Assembly: GCA_964036195.1 (NCBI GenBank)
Contig: OZ038453.1
Location: forward strand, 1,116,001-1,180,000
Origin: Sphaerolaimus hirsutus
Taxonomy: Eukaryota > Nematoda > Chromadorea > Monhysterida > Sphaerolaimidae
Length of the DNA: 64,000 bases
Direction of reading: 5' to 3'
The number at the start of each line of letters is the position of its first letter. Position 1 is the stretch's first letter. The position numbers and the translations under genes are program-made. Under the pieces are notes generated by a model, which did not search any database, was not told the DNA's origin, and saw nothing but the letters and a program-made list of their open reading frames with translations. Shown in pieces: positions 47,601 through 57,500 of this stretch.

Positions 47601-49386
47601 GTTTTTTCCCAAAAATAATTTTCAAATGAAGTTTTCAATTTAAAAAAAAATACTTTTGATTTTTCTACAAGAGTATTGCAGTTTCGAGTTTTGCTAGTCA
47701 CTTTTGAACATAGGATTTTGAAGTTTCAAATTTTGGATTGCTATTGTTGGAATGGCTTCAGAAAGTGATTCCACACCCTGTAAAATCAAGTGTCAAATGT
47801 CAATAAGTAAATGTGATGTAAAATGTTAATCAAAATAAAAAAATAAAATTTTGATTGAACTTTTGACATTTCGCATGATACCTAACAAAGTTGTATTTAT
47901 GAAATATTGGATGATGTTTATTACTCAACTTCACACTTTTCAGGGTCCTTTGACCCGGCTCAAACAAAACTGCAAGGAACGAGCTCAGTATAGCGATTGA
48001 GCTAAAACCTATGTGAAGAGTGTTACGAGTCTGATGAATAGTCACATAAAGTCTTACATAATTCTGATTAGATGGGACAAATGTTGAATACCCATGCAAT
48101 CACAAGGAAATTGTTTATAAAGTAATCAAGAATAGGGTATATTGATCCGGGAATACACTGACAGTAGCACATATACTTACGTAAATTATACTTAACAGGT
48201 CTTTCTGCATAAAATAATGATGAATTTTGAGTAAACTTCATGGCGCTTTTTTGGCGCTTTTTAAAACACTAGCGCCAAGCGCCAATGGCGCCACGGAGTC
48301 ATAGCGCCAAGCGCCAAAGGCGCCATGGCGCTTTTCCAAACCCCAGCGCCAAGCGCCAATGGCGCCACAGCAAAAAGGCGCCAAGCGCCAAAAGCGCCAT
48401 GGCGCTTTTTGCTTTGGCGCTAGCGCCAGGCGCCAGCGCCATGGCGCTTTTCCATCACTAATCATGTATATAAAGTACATGATGTATTCATTGATGTAAA
48501 TTTGCATCGCAGCGACACATAGACTAGTGTATGTGTACCTATCTACGTTGATATGTATAGAAATATCTTGTGAGGTCACCTTTATCACTGTTTTGGGTAC
48601 GTCAAAACCCATTCTTTACTACCACCCTTCACGAAAATTTCTGGCGAAATAATAAACCCCCCCCCCCCCTCGAAATACCCCCCTCAAAATTACCACTCTG
48701 AAAAAATAAACCCCCCTGGGGGTATTTCGAGGAATACGATATGTGGAAAAATTCCGCACACAGACAAATTCAGTGTAAAGTGACAAGTTTCATATTTTTA
48801 CATGTTCACAGGGCAGCTGGAATTTTACTAGATCTCACATTTCTTAAACATTTTAAAAGCATCTTAACACATTAGATTTTTTGAATGACTTGACATCTTC
48901 TAATGCAACACTTAGCGGTGAATCTAAAACAAAGTTGCAGAAATTAGCACTTGACAAGATACTTAACCGTGACCAGAACAGGTGCCGGTTCCGCAAGTGG
49001 AAAAGTTAAGAGTTAAAAGTTAAGAGTTGAGTAAAATGAAAAATGATAAGTTAAGAGTAAAGTTAAAAGTTAAGAGTTGAGTAAAATCATTTGTCGTTTT
49101 ACTCAACTCTTAACTCTTAACTTTACTCATAAAGTGTCATTTGTCATTTTACCCAACTCTTAAGTTTTAACTCTTAACTTTTCCACTTGCTGAACTGGCC
49201 CCTGGTAGGTCAAAAACTCACATCAAGCATGTCACCAATACCAAAATCTTTCTGTGGAATGTAAACTACCTCATTGACACTCCACAGAGGCAAATCTGCA
49301 TTTTTTGCAATTAAAATGCAATTATTCTCTGTCACTGGGGGTTGTGCTAAAATTATGTCACACTTGTGAGTTTCTGGTAGGGACAT
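44631..49386 (-). CDS. SCRN: Secernin (peptidase C69-like), 10 exons, complete
   Basis: Secernins are N-terminal-nucleophile-type relatives of dipeptidases (family C69); mammalian SCRN1 affects secretion, but the activity is unsettled. Exons: 49386-49222, 46964-46909, 46737-46606, 46520-46315, 45982-45767, 45680-45577, 45503-45434, 45257-45151, 45080-44871, 44675-44631. Phases run 0,2,2,1,1,0,1,0,0; 436 aa with a TGA stop (SCRN1 about 414). Seen: KCD with the candidate nucleophile Cys9; EVVYIPQ; CTYISIPQVAHTNALVMS; WGCEMGSNQFGLTV; GQGG then DCWLIETAGRHWAARR; NLSNHHSITT; LWDG; ILGNKESGICC; PVHFFTATP; PSISVFKPAV; KPRFLWLPDRRHGLYKIHQ. These match the secernin order throughout. Three of the nine introns are built from hairpin elements (separate entries). 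The exon-7 donor is uncertain by 6 nt. The stop lies 374 bp from the USP14 start. Confidence 0.9.
44676..44870 (-). mobile_element. Introner: family-A hairpin forming a complete secernin intron
   Basis: This 195-bp intron is exactly one family-A element. The donor CAG|GTGGCAGTCCC is the element's 5' terminus; the acceptor GGGACTGCCCCCAG|GAA is its 3' terminus. Its arms (CCCTGTAAAGTG...CACTTTACAGGG) pair. It is near-identical over most of its length to the intergenic copy at 29209-29409. Removing it joins LFAKCVQ to EEIALYDSDNLRKL-stop in phase 0. Confidence 0.88.
45258..45433 (-). mobile_element. Hybrid introner (A-type 5' end, B-type 3' end) in secernin
   Basis: The 5' side reads CCAGGGACCAGTCCCACACC then CTGTAAAG (family A); the 3' side ends GTAGGATTGACTCCAG, like the B terminus GTAGAATTGGCTCCAG of the PPM1L intron. 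At the family-typical junction (after CCAG, 45440) the intron would begin GGACCA, not GT. The nearest in-phase GT is 6 nt inside (45433), which adds two residues. Joining at 45440 would give TATPDPSISVFKP, identical in spacing to human secernin. Confidence 0.72.
46738..46908 (-). mobile_element. Introner: family-A hairpin forming a complete secernin intron
   Basis: 171 bp. The donor is TCCAG|GTGTCACTCCC and the acceptor GGGAGTGCCCCAAG|GAC; the arms ACCCTGTAAA and TTTACAGGGT pair. Splicing at these termini rejoins ALVMS-R-TGGQWGCEMG in phase 2, the conserved secernin WGAEMG region. Confidence 0.86.
47005..48742. mobile_element. R1 element split by R3 in secernin intron 1
   Basis: Left TACCGTATTTCCTCGAAATA (47005-47160) and right GGGGTATTTCGAGGAATACG (to 48742). 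The R3 insertion 47184-48461 lies between them. Confidence 0.65.
47184..48461. mobile_element. R3 element, long copy (1.28 kb), 8-bp duplication
   Basis: TAGTGATGGAAAAAGCGCCA ... GGCGCTTTTCCATCACTA, flanked by ATCATGTA. It has (GCGCCA)n only at the two ends and 0.8 kb of other DNA in the middle, including family-A-like stretches around 47755-47960. Confidence 0.85.
48979..49205. mobile_element. Family-B element in secernin intron 1
   Basis: CAGGTGCCGGTTCCGCAAGT ... CTTGCTGAACTGGCCCCTGG; stops 17 bp from the exon-1 donor but is not the splice boundary. Confidence 0.85.
49222..49386 (-). CDS. SCRN: Secernin exon 1 with candidate nucleophile Cys9
   Basis: 55 codons starting MSLPETHKCDIILAQPPV and ending FGIGDMLD at a strong GTGAGT donor, phase 0. 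In family C69 the Cys-Asp pair follows a short leader that is removed to expose Cys; here the leader would be MSLPETHK. The next exon is 2.26 kb away because intron 1 holds nested repeats. No in-frame upstream ATG gives a better fit. Confidence 0.85.
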
Positions 49387-50854
49387 GTCCTTTAATTTAG
49401 ATTGTTAATAATACTTTTGTCCCTGAGTTTGTAATTTGTCAATGTTATCCAAAACATTGACAGTTGTTATCAAATGAGCTATTTATCAATCAGAATTCAG
49501 TAAACAAGTGTTAATAAAAGTACCCTGTTCTTATCAATAAGTTGTAGACACAATGAATGAAATTATTTGATAAATTGTGTAAAAAGTGTGTATTTCATTA
49601 CACCATGGATATTGTAGCTCTGGATTCAGCTGCCACTGTGTTGACTTCATGACTTTTTCTTGAAAATATGATTTTTTCCTGCAAGCGCCATGTGTAAAAA
49701 AGTGTATCGTGCAATAATTTACCTGTTTCTGCGGTACTGGGGGTTTGTGCAAATAACAGTGAACTTTTAAAATGTTTTGAGCTGTCTTTACTCATAACTA
49801 ATACATGCAGTTAAACAGTTAATGCAGTTAAATTTATAGTCATTTGAAAGCAATGTTCTATTAATAATTACTTTCAATGTAATTAATTCACCACAAAGAT
49901 TATGTTCCCATAAAATGATGCTTCCGATGCAACCTGGACCAAAATCCGGAAGAATTTTTGTACAAGTGTTACTACCCGCCACAAAAAAGAAAAATGTGCG
50001 GTTTTTATGGATCAGGTTACATATGGGACTTGGCCCACATCCAAGTTACCAGTTGCGTGTTATACGAACCAGAGTGAAAGCATTCAAAGTGCCCAAAATC
50101 GCTAAAATTACATAAGTTCTGCCAATTTTCACCTTCATGGTCGCTACTTTGGTAATGTACTAGGTTATATCATTTTCTTAGCAAGTTTTATCCGGGTTTT
50201 TTATATATGTATAACGATTTCGAAATTTTGGCAGGCTGCCAAGTTCCTATACGGAGACTCTTCCGTTTTTATGTAAATGTTTACTGCGTGCATGTTTACT
50301 TATAAATTTTGTGATATGTTCTTTTCTATTTTTGAGTATATAGCGCTGTTTGATAACGCGACCGATTCATGTAATGCGTTCACAATTTTTAATGACGATA
50401 AATGCGTCAAAAATAGCATCCCGCTGTTTCGGTAATTTTTCGACATTTTTGGAGCTCAAAATTTAGTTATTTTTTTTGGGGGGGGGGGGCATTGAATACT
50501 CTATCAATTGCACCCTGTAAATTGACTCGTAAAATGACGCTAAAGACGATTTTACGGACGCTGCACATTTCACATGATATTTTACAAATTTGTGTAACAT
50601 TTTACATTTTACTTGGGATTTCATTGGGTGATGGCCCCTTTTTGACTTTTTTATAATTTGAATTTTTGTAGAATACCCCCTGTGTGTTTTGTTTATATTC
50701 CGGGAACAATTTTCCGCCGATTTTATTGAGAAGCCACGCGCACCAGCTGTTTGTAGACAAAAACGGCTTTGCAAAAACATAACTGCATTTTTTTCGGTAT
50801 CCGTCCATTGAATTAAAAAAACTGCATCGTGATACTCTACTGAATAGAAATGCA
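49387..50854. other. Interval between divergent secernin and PPM1L-like genes
   Basis: Largely non-repeat; probably holds both promoters. Contains an ATG followed by GTCGCTACTTTG and a GTAATG donor at 50137-50152 (possible PPM1L start exon). A family-A-like stretch (CACCCTGTAAATTGAC ... CATTTTACATTTTAC) lies at 50510-50620. No TATA or other promoter motif is claimed. Confidence 0.4.
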
Positions 50855-51389
50855 CAGGGGTCTCGAATGGGGGGGGTTGGGGGGGGGTTACCCCCCCCCC
50901 CCCAAACCGCCCAGCTATCTATCTATACCGGAGGCCGCTCAGCTATCTATCTATCCCGGAGGCAAAATTTTGGGCTACTACCCCCTAAACCCCCCCCCCC
51001 CAAATCGCTCAGCTATCTACCTATCTGGAGCGATTTTGCAGAAACTATACCCCAATTTTCGCTCAAAATCGCTATTTTTCATACCTATATATAGATTTTC
51101 ACCTCCAAAATCACTGGTTCTTGCGTCTAACTGCCTATTTTCAGCTATTTTAAGTACTATATGCTCTTGTATACCCATTTTGAGCTATTTTACACCTACT
51201 TTTAGCGATTTTCTCTCTTTTCTTCCTTCTATGCCCCGAAAAAGCCTATATATCAAACCACCACAACCCCCCCCCAAACCCCCCCCCCCCAACCCCCCCC
51301 CCAGAAAATTTTTCAGCTATCTATCCCTCCGGAGGAGCGATTTGCTATCTATCCAACCACTCGGAGGGTCAAAATTCAAGATACCCCTG
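50855..51389. mobile_element. R5 element, complete, 8-bp duplication
   Basis: CAGGGGTCTCGAATGGGGGG ... CAAGATACCCCTG, flanked by GAAATGCA. Confidence 0.92.
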
Positions 51390-51816
51390 GAAATGCACTG
51401 AAATGCTTCATCCTTCAGTTGTGGTTTTGCAGGACTTTTTGCATACGTAAATAAATTTACCTGAAAAATAGTATTTATTGACTTGGCAAAAATTTCCTGA
51501 CGTTTGTTTGTTTTCTTTTGATCAATTATGTATCTGGTTTAATGCCTCGCATACTGGATTAAACCGGACATTATTTATTTTTATATTTTCTTGTTATTAG
51601 TTTTGTGTAAAAATAACTACTGACAAATTTCGGATATTTTTTATTGCTGTGTTTCACTAAAATCTGTTTTTCAGGCTAAATTTAGAAGTTTTTTATAAAT
51701 GTGTCTGCACATAGTTTTCAACTGAAATTTCGAAAACTCATTTATAATCAATGAATGCACTTGAGTTGACGGGAATGAGTTATTTTGAACCTCTGTAAAC
51801 TGTAGGTGACGGCAAC

Positions 51817-52309
51817 TAGGGTTCAAACGGGATTGACTTTTCGGGATCGGGATCGGTATTCACTTTTTGAGATTTCGGGATCGGGATTGGCCGGGATTGG
51901 GGTCACGGGATCGGGATCGGGATTGGCATTTTTTCGGGATCGGGATTGGGGTCTTGGGATAGAGATTTTCGTCACTGTTCTGGCATTCACAGTTGTTCAT
52001 AAAGGTCTCAAAACACTGTTGGATGCCAGAAAAGTGACATAAAATGGACGCTGGGGTTTTGCGTTCACATTTTTGCACGCAAAAATGTCATTTTTTCACT
52101 TTTTATAAGTTCCACTATTTTTTCCGGGATCGGGATCCCGGACTTGGGAGATTCTCGGGATCGGGATTTGAAAGTTTTCGGGATCGGGATCGGGATTGGT
52201 ATTTTTGGATTTCGGGATCGGGATTGGGGTTTCGGGATCGGGATCGGGACTGCTAAATCCCGGAATTTCACGGGATCCGGGATCGGGATCGGGATCCCGT
52301 TTGAACCTT
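51817..52309. mobile_element. R2 (GGGATC)n element, 8-bp duplication
   Basis: TAGGGTTCAAACGGGATTGA ... GGGATCCCGTTTGAACCTTA, flanked by ACGGCAAC. Confidence 0.92.
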
Positions 52310-52579
52310 AACGGCAACTTAATTCCAAAACTCAAATTTTTGTTCAAAGCAGATTTTTTTATTTAACAAGATTACGGTTGAAAACGTGTGTGTAGCTTTC
52401 ATAATAAACATTACGTGTCTTTTTCTATGTTTCTTTACTTGAACATTTGTCTGCATAATTTTTAGAGGGTTGAAAAATACACTATAAAAACCAAAGTTTT
52501 TGAATGCTTAATACAAGGAACTTTCTCAAAATAGCACAACATTTGCTTTTTTTGTTTACTTATGAATTCAATGTTATAA

Positions 52580-53678
52580 ACACCTTCCCGATCAAGTCCG
52601 GCCCCCTATTTCTATTTTCATATCGCACACCATATCTCTGGTTGTGGAAGGGGTGGAAAGCTAATACTTGTGGGGTATATAGGTGCTACCCCCCACTACC
52701 CCTCATAAATAAATGGGGCAGCGGCAATTCCGTATAAAGGGGGTCGCAGTACATGTGAAAAAAATTTGCTGCGATTTCACTGTCCCGCACAGGTCCGGCC
52801 CCTAGTTTTTTTCTTACACTAAGGCTTGAAAAAGGGCGTCAGGCGCCACTAACACAACATGAAAATGGCGCTGCGCACTACAAACATTCTTAAATGGCGC
52901 CAGTGCAGTGGCGCCATTCCATCACTAATCACGACGCCTCAATATTTTTCTCTATCCCAAACCCTAAATTTTAAAAGGCACTTTTTGCTTTTATTTTGTG
53001 ACAAACTTGACGCGTTGGTTTAGGGTGTTTTATAGAGGACAGTTTTAGGTTCCAAGTTGCATAAAGAACTATACCCCAAAAATGCCTCCATTAGAAAATT
53101 TGCTTGGGGTTAATTTAAAATTGAAAATTTTGATAATTGTTGTTCCTGTGGTAGTGTAATTTTGACATCATAAAGTTCACCCCAAGTAAATTTTCTAATG
53201 GTGGTGTTTTAGAGGTAAAGTTTTTTACACAACTTTGAAGCTTACACCCCCCTCTTAAATAAAAGCGAAAAGTGCATTTTAAAGTTTAGGGTTTGGGATA
53301 GGGAATAAATATTGAGGCGTCAGGATTAGTGATGGAATGGCGCCATGGCACTGGCGCCAGTTAAGAAGGTTATTAGCACTTAGCGCCATTTTCATGTGGC
53401 GTTACTGGTGGCTGACACCCTTTTTTCAAGCCATAGCGTAAGAAATAAACTGGGGGCCGGACCTGTGTGGGACAGTGAAAAGGCCGCAAATTTTTTTCCA
53501 CATAAAAGGCGACCCCCTATACAGTGAGTCGCCGCTGCCCCATTTATTCATGAGGGGTAATAGGGGGTTGCACCTATATACCCCCCAAGTATTAGCCTTC
53601 CACCCCTCCCACAACCGGAGATAGGCCATGCGAAGTGAAGAAAAAAAATAGGGGGCCGGACTTGATCGGGAAGGTGTT
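52580..53678. mobile_element. R14 nested palindrome (AACACCTTCCCGATCAAGTC ends)
   Basis: Outer arms GATCAAGTCCGGCCCCCTAT, then GGGGTATATAGGTGC, then R3-like GGCGCCATTCCATCACTA, then an inner palindrome GACGCCTCAATATTT...AAATATTGAGGCGTC (52926-53322). Each layer is present on both sides in order. Confidence 0.8.
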
Positions 53679-53857
53679 CAGGTAAAAATAATAAGTTTGA
53701 AAGCCAAAAAAATACGTGTGAAAGATTGTTTTGTTATTAAAGACATTGACAGTATTTTCTCGCTGGGAAAAAAGTAATATTTGTGATCTAAGTTCTCAAA
53801 TTTGCTGAATTTTTATAATTCCGATGCTTAAAAAAAGTTTGATGGATATCTTTTCAG

Positions 53858-54544
53858 GGTCCAGTAGAAAATATTCAAGAGTCACGCAGCAAATTAAAAA
53901 AATTACAATTTACCCATCTACGATTGAAGCCTGGCTTTATTGAGAGTAAGTGATTGTGTTTGTTTTTTTGGTTACAGGATTTTAAAAACGGAAATGAGAG
54001 CTTTAAAAACTGATAAATAATGGATTTTTGTTTTTTATTTTGCTTAAAAACTATTCTTAAAAAGCGCAGACGGTTGGCGGGTATCACACCCTATAAAGTG
54101 TTAAATGTCATGCAAAAATAAGTGATAACTTGATAAGTCACGTGATTTAAAAAAAGTATCTTTTCAGAAGCACATACAGTTGTGAGTCTCGTAGCCTGTA
54201 AAGTGTAAAGTAAAGTGTCAGATGTCTTACTTTTTTAAAATTTGTAATTTTTTTACTTTTTTATCAATTTAATAGACATTTTATATGGCGTTTGACACTA
54301 CACTCAACACTTTACAGGGTGCGGGATTACCCCCCCCCATCAATACAATAAAAATAATAACAAAAGTTAACCCCCTTTTTCAGTCACCCCGAAATATCCT
54401 GAATAACAAGGCGGGGCCAAATTGTATCATCCCCCTATCAATGAACAATGTGACGCGTCAGCGAAGATTTCCCGCCGCTGCAAGCAGAAAACTGGGAGCA
54501 TTATCTCTGACAGCGCCCGGCCCAATTTCAAGGCTCTCTACCAG
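53858..54544 (+). CDS. Probable extra 5' exons of the PPM1L-like gene
   Basis: Three candidate exons precede the annotated ATG in matching phase. 53858-53945 (TTTTCAG acceptor, GTAAGT donor) encodes GPVENIQESRSKLKKLQFTH then LRLKPGFIE. 54168-54181 is a 14-nt microexon (TTTTCAG acceptor, GTGAGT donor) giving K-AHTV. 54384-54544 (CCTTTTTCAG acceptor) encodes SPRNILNNKAGPN and continues in frame into MNNVTRQRRF at 54441. Phases 1 and 0 fit at each join. A possible start exon 50137-50151 (MVATL, then GTAATG) also fits in phase 0. The peptide is not recognised, and the microexon is the weakest link. Confidence 0.42.
54196..54335. mobile_element. Family-A element next to the candidate microexon
   Basis: GTGAGTCTCGTAGCCTGTAA ... 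CACTTTACAGGGTGCGGGAT. Its left terminus would supply the GTGAGT donor of the 14-nt exon. Confidence 0.6.
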
Positions 54545-57500
54545 GTGCCAATTTTGCAAGTGGAGAAGTGACATGAAAAGTTGTAAGTGTTAAGTAAAGT
54601 GACCAGGTATTATGGAAAGCTTTTAGATAAAATCGTTTTAATTTGTTGTGTTTTTTCCTAAAATGCTGTTGAATTGCGAATATTAAAAAAAAAAAGTTTT
54701 CTATTTTTCCTACTGTATCCTGAATTTTCCAATTTTTTGGACATTTTGAATTTATCAATTTTTTTTGGAATGGCATTTCGAATTTTTTTTTCGTAATTTC
54801 GTTTGCTATATCTTAATAGGAGCATGTTCGTAAGTGTTTAAGTTTGTATCCATTCACTAAAAGTTGTAAACAGCATGCTTATCACTAGGGTTGGGGAACC
54901 GAACCGACCCGAACCGAACCGAGAACCGAGCACTATTTTGGAACCGAGAACCGGAACCGAGCTTGAAAACCGAACCGAATAAAGAACAAACATAAAAAAT
55001 TTCATCATATTTATCAAATTGCTTTGATAAATATGTTGAAATTTTTCATGTATGTTCGTTTATTCAGATGGGATATGGTAGATTTCATTGTAAGGTGTAA
55101 TGTCGCTGCAGTATACACATTATCACTGGTAGTAGTTTTCATTGGTTATATGGCAGTTTTAACCGTAGTTGGCAAAAGTTATTTATGTTTGTACTCAAAA
55201 TAATACACGTACTCACTCGCGTACTACATAAATACATTTTCGTATCCTCCTGAAAAAAATGCCAGTACTCATTTACTCGTGTACTTTTTGAAAGTACGCA
55301 AGTACAGAAAACGTTTGCTTTCACACTTTTTTTAATACCAGTATTATTATAACAACTCTGATTTCTGCATTCTACCATGAAATAATAAGCTGTGAACTGT
55401 ACCAACCAATGTACTTACAAATGTAAACTTGGGTATATTGTCTTTCTGTTGTTCAGCCGATTATTACCCGATACCCGGTTATTTTATTACCCGGAACCGA
55501 AATTTTGATCATTTTAGAACCGAAAGAACCGAACCGGAACCGAGTTTAAGAACCGAACCGAGAACCGGAACCGAAAATTTTCAGGAACCGAAAACCGATA
55601 CCCGAACCGAAATCTTTTGGAACCGAGAACCGAGAACCGGAACCGAAAATTCCCAACCCTACTTATCACTTCATTGTACGACACACTTGACACACTTCAT
55701 TGTACGACACACTTCATTCTTGTCACTTGTCCACTTGTAGAATTGGCTCCAGCCCGCAGAGACCGAAAAACCAGTTAAATGAAAAATTGGCCTGCACTAA
55801 ATTATTTGCCGAAAATGTTGCAAAAAGTCCTATTATTGAACCTATAATCAAGCCCCGCCCACTTTTTGATTTGAACCCAAAAATTGCCGAAAATGGCACC
55901 GATTTTGAACTAATTAATCACATTTTTGCTATCATGTATGGCCAAAGGAGGCCGGCTACATTTTTGGGGTTGACGGGTCTGTGTTTGGCAACTGCGAGAC
56001 CATATTGCACATTGATTTATAGGATTATCAGGTGATGTTTTTTTTGGCCCAGCGCCAGCACATACTAGTTGACGATGAAACAAAATGTCAACTGGTCCCC
56101 AACCCAATTCGAAGCGTGCTGGCGAGTAGCACTACGCATTATTGTATAAATACACATATGAAGGGTGTGCTTCTAAAAGTACCGATCTACACACGTTTTT
56201 CAAAATTGTACTTCTAAATGTACCGATCTGCACTTTTTTTTGTGCTTCTAAAAGTACCGATGTCAGCTCGGCATCATCAGCAGCAAAAACTCAATTTGTG
56301 CTTTTTTACTATGGTAAAAGTACCGATCTACAGCTGTCTGATTTTGTGCTTTTTTACTATGGGTAAAAGTACCGATCTACATCTATCTGATTTTGTCCTT
56401 TCAAAGGTACCGATCTACATGCTATTACCAATTTGTTCCTTTAAAATGTACTGTATTACAAAAAATATGATTCACTAAATGTTATATAGCTAGTGTTATG
56501 TGTATAAACAATATTTTATACCCATGCATGTGGATTATAGGGTTCAAACGGGATTGACTTTTCGGGATCGGGATCGGGATCGGGATTCACTTTTTGAGAT
56601 TTCGGGATCGGGATCGGGATCGGGATTGGGGTTTCGGGATCGGGATCGGGATCGGGATTGGTTTTTTGAGATTTCGGGATCGGGATCGGGATCGGGATTG
56701 GCCGGGATTGGGGTCACGGGATCGGGATCGGGATTGGGATGGCATTTTTCCGGGATCGGGATTGGGTTCAAGGGATAGATATTTTGGCCATTTTTCTGGC
56801 ATTCACAGTTGTTCATAAAGGTCTCAAAACACTGTTGGATGCCAGTAAAGTGGCATAAAATTGACGCTGGGGGTTTGCATCCAGTTTTTTGCATGCAAAA
56901 ACGTCATTATTTCACTTTTGATAATTTCCACCAATTTTTCCGGGATCGGGATCCCGGACTTGGGAGTTTCTCGGGATCGGGATCGGGATTTGAAAACTTT
57001 CGGGATCGGGATCGGGATCGGGATTGGTATTTTTGAGATTTCGGGATTGGGATCGGGACTGGTAAATCCCGGAATTTCACGGGATCCGGGATCGGGATCC
57101 CGTTTGAACCCTATGTGGATACCCAACAATAGGGTTGGGAATTTCAAAATTTTCGGTTCCGGTTCTCGGTTCTCGGTTCTAAAAAAATTCGGTTCGGTTT
57201 TCGGTTCTCGGTTCCTCAAAATTTTCGGTTCCGGTTCTCGGTTCGGTTCTTAAGTTCGGTTCCGGTTCGGTTCTTTCGGTTCCAAATTGTCAAAAATTTC
57301 GGTTCCGGGTAATGAAAAAGTCGGGTATCGGGTAATGAAAAAATCGGGAATAAGAAAATAATATGCGGAACAAAGGAAAAACAACATAAAACAACCTCCC
57401 CCTACAATTTTGCCCCTGTAGTGGCGGAATGGTGTCATGGCACTCGCGCCATTCATAGGCACCACGCCATGGCGCAATTGGCGTTGGCGTAGGTGCCCCA

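Noticed and set aside
47468..47701. Candidate secernin exon 2 after CTTTTTACAG at about 47540
   Set aside because: No phase fits the exon-1 donor without a stop, and a far better exon (46964-46909, CTYISIPQVAHTNALVMS) was found.
48893..48960. Candidate secernin exon after TTTGTTTTAG
   Set aside because: In the required phase it stops after three codons.
56500..57253. Open frames rich in GSGSG / DRDRD or PIPIPKSRSRS
   Set aside because: Products of (GGGATC)n arms of R2 read in different frames; both strands are open, as expected for a 6-bp repeat.
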